Source of the DNA: Chloroflexota bacterium
GTDB lineage: Bacteria; Chloroflexota; Limnocylindria; Limnocylindrales; CSP1-4
Assembly: GCA_021790715.1 (NCBI GenBank)
Contig: JAJYGK010000211.1
Span: 1-19,500, forward strand
Length of the DNA stretch: 19,500 bases
Direction of reading: 5' to 3'
The stretch's first letter is position 1. Every line of letters starts with the position of its first letter. Below the pieces are notes generated by a model. That model saw only the letters and a list, made by a program, of their open reading frames with translations, did no database searches and was not told where the DNA came from. Positions 7,450 to 13,490 of the stretch are shown here, in pieces. Position numbers and translations under genes: made by a program.

Positions 7450-8709
7450 CTACGTTCCGGCGGCCGACGCGGCCGCCGCCTCGAACCCCCTCTCCTGCGC
7501 GTCCGCGCCGATGTCGAAGACGCCGAACAGCGATGCGGGCGCCGCCTGGCGGCGCACGCTCTGCAGCGCGGCGGCGATCGCCCCGATGACGGTCGAGTCG
7601 GGGGCGAGCGACGAGATCACGATGCGCGGGGCCGACCAGAGCCGGCCCGCCACGCGCTCCGCGAGCGCGCCGAGCCACGGCTGCAGCGAGCGGCCGACGC
7701 TGCCGTCGATCACGATCAGCTCGGGATCGAGGGTGGCGCCGATGGCCACCAGCGCGAGCGCCACGTGGTCCAGTGTCTCCTCGATGACGCGGCCCGCGAT
7801 GGGGTCCCCGTGCGTTGCCGCCTGGAAGATGGCGGCCGGGGTGACCTCCACGCCGCGCAGCGCGGAGGCATCCCGGGTCGTCTCCAGGAGCTCGGTCGCC
7901 CGGCGGGCGATCCCGGGCCCGGAGGCCCGTTCCTCGAAATCGCCGATCCCGTCACGCAGGCCCCGCCGGAGCGCGTCCGCCGACAGCGCCAGGTAGCCGA
8001 TTTCGCCGGCCCCGTTGCGGTGTCCCTTGACGAGGCGGCCGTTCGCGACGACCGCCGCCCCGATCCCGGTGCCGATCGAGATCGTCACGAAGTCGTTCAC
8101 CTGCCGGGCATCCCCGCGCCACGCGTGCGCCAGGGCGGCAAGGTTGACGTCGTTCTCGACGGTGACCGGTGCGCCCACGTCCGCGGCCAGCCGCGGCACG
8201 ATCGCGAAGCCCTGCCAGTGGACGTTGGGGCCGCTCACCGCGGTGCCCGTGTCCGGATCGAGGATGGCCGGCACCCCCACGGCGATGGCAAGCACCGGCA
8301 GGCCCCGCCGGCGCGCCTCCGCCTCCATCTCGCGGATCGCGCGGAGCAGCGTCGCGTACGGCTCGCCGCCGGCGTGCGTCGGGCGCCTGACCTCGTGCAG
8401 CACCCCGCCGCCCAGGTCGGCGAGCGCCGCATGGCACTTCGTGCCCCCCAGGTCGACCCCGATGACGGCCCCGGCGCCGCGGTTGAAGGCGATCCGCGCC
8501 CGGGGGCGGCCGGGCGCCTCGGGTGACCCGGCGGACTCGACGATGAGGCCGCCGCGGATGAGCCGGGCGACGATCCGGCTGACCGACGAGGCGGAGAGCC
8601 CGAGCGCCCTGGCGATCTCGGGGCGCGTGGTCTGCGCGCGATCGCGAACGAAGTCGAGGACGAGGAACTCGTTCACCTCGAGCATCGCGGCGTGTCGGAG
8701 TCCCGGCAT
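7450..8709 (-). CDS. ROK-family transcriptional regulator (NagC/XylR-like)
   Basis: This 419-residue protein starts at an ATG at 8709, with AGGTAGGA about 4 nt upstream. Residues 26-58 (TRPEIARALGLSASSVSRIVARL...GLI) form an MarR-like winged helix-turn-helix. Residues 79-419 form a sugar-kinase-like ROK domain: GVDLGGTK (84-91), the ENDVNLAAL segment carrying the catalytic-type Asp, SIGTGIGAAVV, and GHRNGAGEIGYL. The usual CxCGxxGCxE zinc motif after the GAGEIG segment is absent, replaced by a cysteine-free stretch. The gene heads the sugar-uptake cluster on the same strand, 85 nt before the binding-protein gene. It most likely represses that cluster and itself until a sugar or sugar phosphate binds. 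A near-palindrome overlaps its own ribosome site. Whether it keeps kinase activity is unclear. Confidence 0.92.
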   Translation of the reverse strand: MPGLRHAAMLEVNEFLVLDFVRDRAQTTRPEIARALGLSASSVSRIVARLIRGGLIVESAGSPEAPGRPRARIAFNRGAGAVIGVDLGGTKCHAALADLGGGVLHEVRRPTHAGGEPYATLLRAIREMEAEARRRGLPVLAIAVGVPAILDPDTGTAVSGPNVHWQGFAIVPRLAADVGAPVTVENDVNLAALAHAWRGDARQVNDFVTISIGTGIGAAVVANGRLVKGHRNGAGEIGYLALSADALRRGLRDGIGDFEERASGPGIARRATELLETTRDASALRGVEVTPAAIFQAATHGDPIAGRVIEETLDHVALALVAIGATLDPELIVIDGSVGRSLQPWLGALAERVAGRLWSAPRIVISSLAPDSTVIGAIAAALQSVRRQAAPASLFGVFDIGADAQERGFEAAAASAAGT

Positions 8710-8710
8710 A

Positions 8711-8729
8711 GTTCCTACCTGTTAGAAAC
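8711..8729. promoter_or_regulatory. Candidate ROK operator overlapping the ROK ribosome site
   Basis: GTTCCTA-CCTGT-TAGAAAC has two 7-nt arms that match as an inverted repeat at 6 of 7 positions, with a 5-nt spacer. It ends 1 nt from the ROK start codon and covers its Shine-Dalgarno sequence. ROK repressors bind A/T-containing palindromes and commonly autoregulate, so this is the best operator candidate for the sugar cluster. No second copy was seen before the binding-protein gene. Confidence 0.5.
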
Positions 8730-8925
8730 GAACGGCGGCAGGCTAGCGCCGGCGCACGGCGTCGGCACAGGGCCGTTCGGCCCTATCTGGCCGGCGCCGC
8801 TCGCCCGTGGCGGGCGCCGCGTCGACCCTGGGTCCGGGCGGCGCCCCCGGCGGCCCGGGGCACGGCGACACGCCGTCGCGGAGCGAGGTATGTGCATGTG
8901 CTACTCAGTAAAGTGAAGCTATGCC

Positions 8926-8955
8926 TTGACAAAAGGAATATGAGCCTACTAGAGT
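8926..8955 (+). promoter_or_regulatory. Sigma-70-like promoter of the DUF2089 operon
   Basis: A perfect -35 TTGACA (8926-8931) is followed after 18 nt by TAGAGT (8950-8955), which matches 4 of 6 positions of TATAAT. It sits in the AT-rich island and points into the DUF2089-DUF4097-SHOCT genes, leaving a 5' leader of roughly 60 nt. The weaker -10 and slightly long spacer suggest moderate or regulated strength. Confidence 0.6.
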
Positions 8956-8956
8956 G

Positions 8957-8968
8957 CGAACCGGTTCG
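8957..8968. promoter_or_regulatory. Perfect 12-bp palindrome at the promoter start site
   Basis: CGAACCGGTTCG is a perfect palindrome lying 1 nt downstream of the -10 box, where the transcription start is expected. A factor bound here would block initiation. The AACCGGTT core with a central CG resembles LacI-family operators. The encoded DUF2089 helix-turn-helix protein is another candidate binder. Confidence 0.5.
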
Positions 8969-9022
8969 TTCATACGGGAGTCCGACGGTGGCACTGATGG
9001 AGAGAGGCGGGGAGGCGCGACC

Positions 9023-9451
9023 ATGCCCCACGACGTGATCGCAACGTGCCCGGTGTGCGGCGGGGAGCTGATGGTCACGCGGCTGCACTGCAGCGCCTGC
9101 GACACCACGATCGAGGGCACGTTCGGCGCGGGCCGCTTCGCCCGCCTGGGTCGCGAGCAGACGCTGCTGCTGGAGAGCTTCCTGCGGTCCCGCGGCAACC
9201 TCCGCGACATGGAGCGCGAGCTGGGCATCTCGTACCCCACCGTGCGGGCGCGCGTGGATGCCCTCGTCCGTGCGCTGGGGCTGGGTCCGGGCGCCGCCGA
9301 GGGAGGAGAGGAGCCCGTGCCGGCGATGCCGCCGGGCCCGGCAGGCGACGACGTCGCCGCCGTGCGCCGCGAGATCCTCGAGCGCCTGTCCAGGCGCGAG
9401 ATCGACGCGGAGGAGGCTGCGGCCGCCATCCGCGACCTGCGAGGAGCCTGA
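9023..9451 (+). CDS. DUF2089 zinc-ribbon/HTH protein with C-terminal SHOCT-like helix
   Basis: This 142-residue protein starts at an ATG at 9023, preceded by GGGGAGG 7 nt upstream. The N-terminus is a zinc ribbon with CPVC (Cys9, Cys12) and CSAC (Cys23, Cys26). Residues 39-87 form a helix-turn-helix of the DUF2089 type (GNLRDMERELGISYPTVRAR), which looks like a DNA-binding recognition helix. A Pro/Gly/Glu-rich linker (88-108) leads to an amphipathic pair of short helices (about 112-142, ILERLSRREIDAEEAAAAI) resembling a SHOCT-like module. It is the first gene of a three-gene operon; the next ATG is 1 nt after its stop. The likely role is a transcriptional or sensory adaptor for the cluster, perhaps controlling the promoter in front of it. 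The function of DUF2089 proteins is not established. Confidence 0.9.
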   Translation: MPHDVIATCPVCGGELMVTRLHCSACDTTIEGTFGAGRFARLGREQTLLLESFLRSRGNLRDMERELGISYPTVRARVDALVRALGLGPGAAEGGEEPVPAMPPGPAGDDVAAVRREILERLSRREIDAEEAAAAIRDLRGA

Positions 9452-9452
9452 G

Positions 9453-10505
9453 ATGACCGGGTACGAGCGGACCAGGGAGATCCGGCACACGATCGGGCCG
9501 GCCGGCGAGGTCGTCGTCCACTCCATCGCCGCGAACGTGACGGTGCGCGCGGTGGCGGGCGACGAGGCGCGCGCGATCCTGCGGTACGCACTCCGCTCGC
9601 CTGACGACGCGGCGGCGCAGCGGATCGAGGACGCCTTCGACTCGGCCGTCATCCGTGGGCCGGGCCGGCTGGAGGTGTCATCCGTCGAGCGCGCCATCGC
9701 GGGCGACCTGCCATCGGCGATCGCGAACGGCACGCTGGGCGCCGTGGCCCGTGCCCTCAGGCTGGCGTGGAGCGCCTCGATGGAGCTGCAGATCGACGTC
9801 CCGGCGGGCACCAGGGTGGCGGTCGAGACCGTGAGCGGCCGCGTCTCAGCGACCGGGCTGACGGCGACGCAGCGGTATCGGACCGTGTCGGGCGCGCTGC
9901 GCATCTCGGACGGCCAGGGGGACGTCTGGGTGGACACGACATCCGGGGCCACGATGCTCGAGAGCCCGGGACGCATCCGGCTCGAGTGGCACGCGGTCTC
10001 CGGCGATCTGCGCGCCCGCGCGGCGACGGTCGCGGGCATGCGTCTCGACTCGCTCAGCGGCGACGCCTGGGTGGAGGCCGCGCTGGTCCCGGACGGCGAG
10101 TACCGGGCGAAGACGGTGTCCGGCGATCTCAGGCTCGCGCCGGACGGCGGCCTCGTGGCGGAGGTCCGGACGATCTCGGGCGGCGTCCGCAGCGAGATGC
10201 CGCACCGCCTCGAGGGCGCCTCCGGCCGCCGGGTCCTCGTCGTCGGCGACGGGGGGCCGCGTGTCAGGTTCGAGTCGATGTCGGGGGGCCTGGCGGTCGT
10301 CCGGCCCGGCGTCCGGCCGGACACGGCACCCGCCGAGCCGCCGCAGGCGGCGGTGCCACCGGCATCGGAACCACCGCAGGCATCCGGCCCAACCGGTGGG
10401 GCGGCCGCGCCGGAGGACCAGCTCGCGATCCTGCGCGCGGTCGAGCGCGGGGAGATCGACGTGGACGAGGCGATGCGGAGACTCGGGGCACGCTCCCATG
10501 CCTGA
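9453..10505 (+). CDS. DUF4097 beta-repeat protein with C-terminal SHOCT-like helix (YvlB/LiaX-like)
   Basis: This 350-residue protein starts at an ATG at 9453, with GAGGAG 6 nt upstream; the open frame extends to 9258 but overlaps the preceding gene. Residues 113-285 hold a run of beta-strand repeats, each marked by a Ser-Gly pair at 128, 146, 164, 183, 202, 223, 242 and 277. The spacing is 18-21 residues except for a longer last step. This is the DUF4097 solenoid-like adhesin fold. A Pro/Ala linker (286-320) leads to a SHOCT-like helical hairpin at 321-345 (LAILRAVERGEIDVDEAMRRLG). There is no signal peptide or membrane helix, so it is probably cytoplasmic or exported by an unknown route. 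Related YvlB/LiaX proteins belong to envelope-stress modules (family knowledge). It overlaps the next gene by 8 nt. Confidence 0.9.
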   Translation: MTGYERTREIRHTIGPAGEVVVHSIAANVTVRAVAGDEARAILRYALRSPDDAAAQRIEDAFDSAVIRGPGRLEVSSVERAIAGDLPSAIANGTLGAVARALRLAWSASMELQIDVPAGTRVAVETVSGRVSATGLTATQRYRTVSGALRISDGQGDVWVDTTSGATMLESPGRIRLEWHAVSGDLRARAATVAGMRLDSLSGDAWVEAALVPDGEYRAKTVSGDLRLAPDGGLVAEVRTISGGVRSEMPHRLEGASGRRVLVVGDGGPRVRFESMSGGLAVVRPGVRPDTAPAEPPQAAVPPASEPPQASGPTGGAAAPEDQLAILRAVERGEIDVDEAMRRLGARSHA

Positions 10506-10944
10506 CGAGATCGAGACGATCCTGCGCCTGGTGGCAGAGGGCCACCTGGGGGCGGAGGAGGCCGAGCCGATCATCGAGGCGCTCCAGCGGCGGGACGGCC
10601 GGCCGGGGGCAGCTGGGTCTGGGCGGGCGGCCGATCCGACCGCGGGAGCGGCCGCGGGCACGGCGGCCGCCGGCGGGGCGACGGGTGGCACCGCGGGCGG
10701 CGCCGCGGGTGCGACGGGGTCCCGGGCCGGGACGCGCCAGCTGCGCATCGAGCTCGTCGAGCACGGTCGCCAGGTGCTGAACCTGCGGATCCCGCTGGGC
10801 CTGGCGTCTGTGGCCGTCGACCGCGTGCCGGGGCTCTCCGGCCAGTACCGCGACTCGATCCGGGAGGCCGTGCGGGCGGGCATGTCCGGGCCGATCGTCG
10901 ATGTCGGGGACGACCTCGACCGCGTGCGGGTCATCCTGGAATGA
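10498..10944 (+). CDS. Small SHOCT-like domain protein
   Basis: This 148-residue protein starts at an ATG at 10498 inside the end of the DUF4097 gene (the 8-nt overlap ATGCCTGA carries both start and stop), so translation is probably coupled. Residues 1-30 (DEIETILRLVAEGHLGAEEAEPIIEAL) are a SHOCT-like helical hairpin, the third copy of this module in three adjacent genes. Residues 35-78 are a Gly/Ala/Thr low-complexity linker. The C-terminal 70 residues (RQLRIELVEHGRQVLNLRIPLGLA to the end) form a compact beta-alpha domain ending DDLDRVRVILE. The same N-terminal module plus this C-terminal domain is found in small proteins accompanying DUF2089 and DUF4097 genes (family knowledge). No enzyme motif is present; a protein-protein interaction role is inferred. 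Confidence 0.85.
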   Translation: MPDEIETILRLVAEGHLGAEEAEPIIEALQRRDGRPGAAGSGRAADPTAGAAAGTAAAGGATGGTAGGAAGATGSRAGTRQLRIELVEHGRQVLNLRIPLGLASVAVDRVPGLSGQYRDSIREAVRAGMSGPIVDVGDDLDRVRVILE

Positions 10945-10974
10945 GCCCGGTGTCAGTCCCGCGGCCGTCCAGGC

Positions 10975-11589
10975 TCAGCCGGAGTAGCGCCAGCAGCCCG
11001 GCAGGTGGTCGTCGACGATGCCGACGCTCTGCATGAACGCGTAGACGATGGTCGGGCCGACGAACCGGAATCCACGGGCGCGCAGGTCGCGGGCCATGGA
11101 CCGGGCGAGGGGATCGGCGTCCGGGACGTCGGCGCGCGTGGCCGTGGGCGGCAGCCGACGAGGCGGCGCATCCAGGTGGCCCCAGAGCCAGGCGTCGAAT
11201 GAACCGGCCTCGCCGGCGATCGCGAGCACGCCGCGCGCGTTCGCGATGGTGGCCTCGATCTTCGCCCGGTTCCGGACGATGCCGGCGTCTTCCAGCAACC
11301 GCTCGACATCGGCCGGCCCGAACGCCGCCACGGCCGCCGGTTCGAACCCGGCGAAGGCGAGACGGAACGCCTCGCGTTTGCGCAGGATCGTCGACCAGGA
11401 GAGGCCCGCCTGGAACGATTCGAGCGCGAGCCGCTCGAACAGGACCGCGTCGCCGTGGGCCGGCACGCCCCATTCGCTGTCGTGGTAGGCGGCCATGCCC
11501 GGGTCCCGGGGTGTCTCGCCCGGTGCCCACCAGCAGCGGGGCAGGGGAGCGGCGGGGCCGCTCGCACGGTCGGGTCCGGCGGCGATCAC
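10975..11589 (-). CDS. tag: DNA-3-methyladenine glycosylase I
   Basis: This 204-residue protein closely follows Tag. It has AAYHDSEWGVP (33-43), FQAGLSW (59-65), DAGIVRNRAKIEATIANA (about 101-118), and a C-terminal FVGPTIVYAFMQSVGIVDDHLPGC. The structural zinc ligands of E. coli Tag (Cys4, His17, His175, Cys179) correspond to Cys19, His36, His195 and Cys199. The enzyme removes 3-methyladenine from alkylated DNA by hydrolysing the glycosidic bond, beginning base-excision repair in the cytoplasm. The start is a GTG at 11589; some of the ~18 residues before Cys19 may not be translated. It lies 7 nt downstream of the dCMP deaminase stop, so the two form a small genome/nucleotide-maintenance operon. 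It ends convergently 30 nt from the SHOCT-protein gene. Confidence 0.95.
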   Translation of the reverse strand: MIAAGPDRASGPAAPLPRCWWAPGETPRDPGMAAYHDSEWGVPAHGDAVLFERLALESFQAGLSWSTILRKREAFRLAFAGFEPAAVAAFGPADVERLLEDAGIVRNRAKIEATIANARGVLAIAGEAGSFDAWLWGHLDAPPRRLPPTATRADVPDADPLARSMARDLRARGFRFVGPTIVYAFMQSVGIVDDHLPGCWRYSG

Positions 11590-11596
11590 CGGGCGG

Positions 11597-12184
11597 TCAC
11601 CCGACCGGGCCGCCCACCGACGCGCTCACGGGCTGCACGGGCTCGCCCGTCTCGAGGCGCAGGAAACGCCCGCCGCGCGACCGGAAGTGCTCGGCAAGGC
11701 GCCGGTACTCGTCCTCGACCCAGGCGTACTCGGGGTGGTACGCGGTCCACGGTCGCAGGAAGACGATCCCCTGGATCCGCAGCTGCATGAGCTCCTTCAG
11801 GCACCCGAAGCAGGGCTGGAGCGTCGTGTAGACCCACGCGTCGGCGAGCGCGACGCCGAAGCGCGACGCCGTCACCACCACGTTCTGCTCCGCGTGCACG
11901 CACAGGCAGATGTCGTAGAGCTGCCCCGCGAGACCGGCCGCCGGCTGGTCGCGGCGGAGCGCGCAGCGCAGGCACCCGCGTTCCTCCTCCGTGCAGTTCG
12001 GATAGCCGCTCGGCGTGCCGTTGTAGCCCATGCCGAGCACGCGGTCGTCGCGGACCGCGACGGCGCCCACCCGGCTCCCGAGGCACTTGGCGCCCGTCTC
12101 GACCACGCCCGCCAGGCGCATGTAGAAGTCGTGCTTCTTCCAGCTGCGCTCGTCCGGGTTGACGACGTCGAACATCAGGGGCAC
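11597..12184 (-). CDS. Deoxycytidylate (dCMP) deaminase family protein, ComEB-like
   Basis: This zinc-dependent cytidine/deoxycytidylate deaminase is about 195 residues long. The zinc motif is complete: CVHAEQN (His zinc ligand and catalytic Glu) and, downstream, TTLQPCFGC (two Cys ligands). An additional cysteine-containing segment, NCTEEERGCLRC, lies before the HAE motif, as in ComEB-type dCMP deaminases, where extra ligands bind a second zinc. NGTPSGYPNC matches the substrate/effector loop of that family. The reaction is dCMP to dUMP, supplying thymidylate synthesis. The start is ambiguous: GTG 12184 (GGGGAGG 4 nt upstream, chosen), ATG 12175 or GTG 12205. The N-terminal ERSWKKHDFYMRLA is the usual beginning of the domain and is included in all cases. 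It is followed by tag after 7 nt. Confidence 0.92.
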   Translation of the reverse strand: MPLMFDVVNPDERSWKKHDFYMRLAGVVETGAKCLGSRVGAVAVRDDRVLGMGYNGTPSGYPNCTEEERGCLRCALRRDQPAAGLAGQLYDICLCVHAEQNVVVTASRFGVALADAWVYTTLQPCFGCLKELMQLRIQGIVFLRPWTAYHPEYAWVEDEYRRLAEHFRSRGGRFLRLETGEPVQPVSASVGGPVG

Positions 12185-12247
12185 CGCGCCTCCCCGAGTC
12201 TCCACGTCCGCGCCCCGCCTCCCGTGCGATGGTCCGATGTGGCGAGT

Positions 12248-12263
12248 GTGACTCTCGCGTCAC
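12248..12263. promoter_or_regulatory. Inverted repeat between the divergent deaminase and LLM genes
   Basis: GTGAC-TCTCGC-GTCAC is a perfect 5-bp inverted repeat with a 6-nt spacer in the 261- to 282-nt divergent gap between the dCMP deaminase and the LLM oxidoreductase. The layout resembles a dimeric regulator site, but the arms are short. No clear -35/-10 pair was recognised in this gap. Confidence 0.3.
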
Positions 12264-12466
12264 GGCCGTGCACGGGCGAGGCGCACGCGGCGCTCGGCCG
12301 CCGGCCTCGACGCCGCGCTCGCAGTCAGTCCATTCGCCTCTGGGCGCGGGGGCGCCGCTCCCACAGCATTGCCGCGCACCGCGAATCCCGGTCGGCGTGC
12401 CGTACGGGGCCCGGATGTTCGGCTCGTCCACCGACCGCCGGATCGATCGGGCTGGAGGGGGAGGCA

Positions 12467-13480
12467 GTGGACACCACCGGCAGCGTGCCGGTCGGAAGCA
12501 CCCAGGGTCGCGCCGCGGCGCGTCTCGACCTCGGGTTCTTCCTGCCGACGCTGACAGACGTGCCGCGCGGAACGACGCTTGGGTGGAAGGACCACCTCGC
12601 GATGGTTCGGGCCGCCGAGGCGGCGGGGTTCGATTCCATCTGGATCGCGGACGAGACGCTGTTCACGTTCGACGACGCGCCTCCCATGGGCTGGTGGGAA
12701 TGCTGGACGACCTTGTCGGCGGTCGCGGCTGCCACTGCGCGCGCGAGGGTCGGGACGCTCGTCACATGCACCAACTACCGCAACCCCGCGCTGATCGCGC
12801 GCATGGCGGCGACGGTCGACGAGATCAGCGGTGGTCGTCTCGTGCTCGGCCTCGGCGCCGGCTACTCGGAACGACAGTTCCGGGCCTTTGGCTTCCCCAC
12901 GGACCATCTCGTCGGCCGCTTCGAGGAGAGCCTCTCGATCATCCACGGTCTGCTCCGGGATGGCCACGTGACCATGGAGGGCCGCTTCCAGCGAGCCGAG
13001 CATGCAGTGCTGTTCCCGCCCGGGCCGCGACCCGGCGCGATCCCGATCATGGCCGGCGGGACGGGGCCCTCCATCATGCGGCTGGCCGCGACGTACGCCG
13101 ACGCCTGGAACCTGTGGCTGATGGGCGGGGAGTGCTCCGTCGAACGGGCCGCGCAGTTCCTCGGGGCCCTGGACCGCGCATGCTCTGAGGTTGGGCGCGA
13201 CCCCGCCACCCTGAAGCGGTCGGCGGCGATCATGGTTGCCCTGACGGACGAGCCGGTCTTCGTCGGCAGCCGGGATTGGGCGGCCGGAGCGCTGCACGGC
13301 ACGCCCGTGGCGCTTGCAGAGCAGCTCCGCCGCTTCCAGGCGCGCGGGTTCGACGAGGTCCAGGTGTGTGTTGCGCCGGCGACCGTCGGGGCGGTGGAGG
13401 ATTTCGGCCACGTCGTCGCGCTGGTGCGCGAGGCCACGGGCGCCGCGACCGTCCGGCAGAACCGCGCAGGCGTCGGGTAG
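12467..13480 (+). CDS. LLM-class (luciferase-like) flavin- or F420-dependent oxidoreductase
   Basis: This protein of about 337 residues has the bacterial luciferase-like TIM-barrel signature. It begins LDLGFFLPTLTD (strand 1), then AEAAGFDSIWIADE (strand 2, residues about 54-67), GTLVTCTNYRNPALIARMAATVDEISGGRL (the conserved cofactor-pocket region) and LGLGAGYSERQFRAFG. Later elements are GRFEESLSIIHGLL and PIMAGGTGPSIMRLAATYADAWN. The GTG start at 12467 has GGAGG 8 nt upstream; the frame is open far upstream, but that region is antisense to other genes. Proteins of this class reduce or oxygenate small organics with FMNH2 or F420H2. The sequence does not show which cofactor or substrate. It precedes lactate dehydrogenase by 10 nt on the same strand and is likely co-transcribed with it. 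Confidence 0.92.
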   Translation: MDTTGSVPVGSTQGRAAARLDLGFFLPTLTDVPRGTTLGWKDHLAMVRAAEAAGFDSIWIADETLFTFDDAPPMGWWECWTTLSAVAAATARARVGTLVTCTNYRNPALIARMAATVDEISGGRLVLGLGAGYSERQFRAFGFPTDHLVGRFEESLSIIHGLLRDGHVTMEGRFQRAEHAVLFPPGPRPGAIPIMAGGTGPSIMRLAATYADAWNLWLMGGECSVERAAQFLGALDRACSEVGRDPATLKRSAAIMVALTDEPVFVGSRDWAAGALHGTPVALAEQLRRFQARGFDEVQVCVAPATVGAVEDFGHVVALVREATGAATVRQNRAGVG

Positions 13481-13490
13481 AGTCACGTCG

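Larger units (their letters stand above)
8710..9022. other. Divergent control region between the ROK gene and the DUF2089 operon
   Basis: This gap of about 313 nt holds no convincing gene. From left to right it has the ROK operator candidate, a perfect 7-bp inverted repeat around TT (AGGGCCG-TT-CGGCCCT, 8769-8784), a GC-rich stretch to about 8880, then a locally AT-rich island (8888-8955) with the only clear promoter of the window and a 12-bp palindrome at the expected transcription start. A GTG-started extension of the DUF2089 frame runs back to 8954, but the ribosome site favours the ATG at 9023. Confidence 0.6.

Noticed and set aside
5112..7589. Open frame of 825 codons on the plus strand across the MalF-type permease and the binding protein
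   Set aside because: His/Arg/Asp-rich low-complexity translation with no domain, spanning several well-supported genes on the other strand.
8954..9022. N-terminal extension of the DUF2089 protein from a GTG at 8954
   Set aside because: It would start inside the promoter -10 box and lacks a ribosome site; the ATG at 9023 has GGGGAGG at good spacing.
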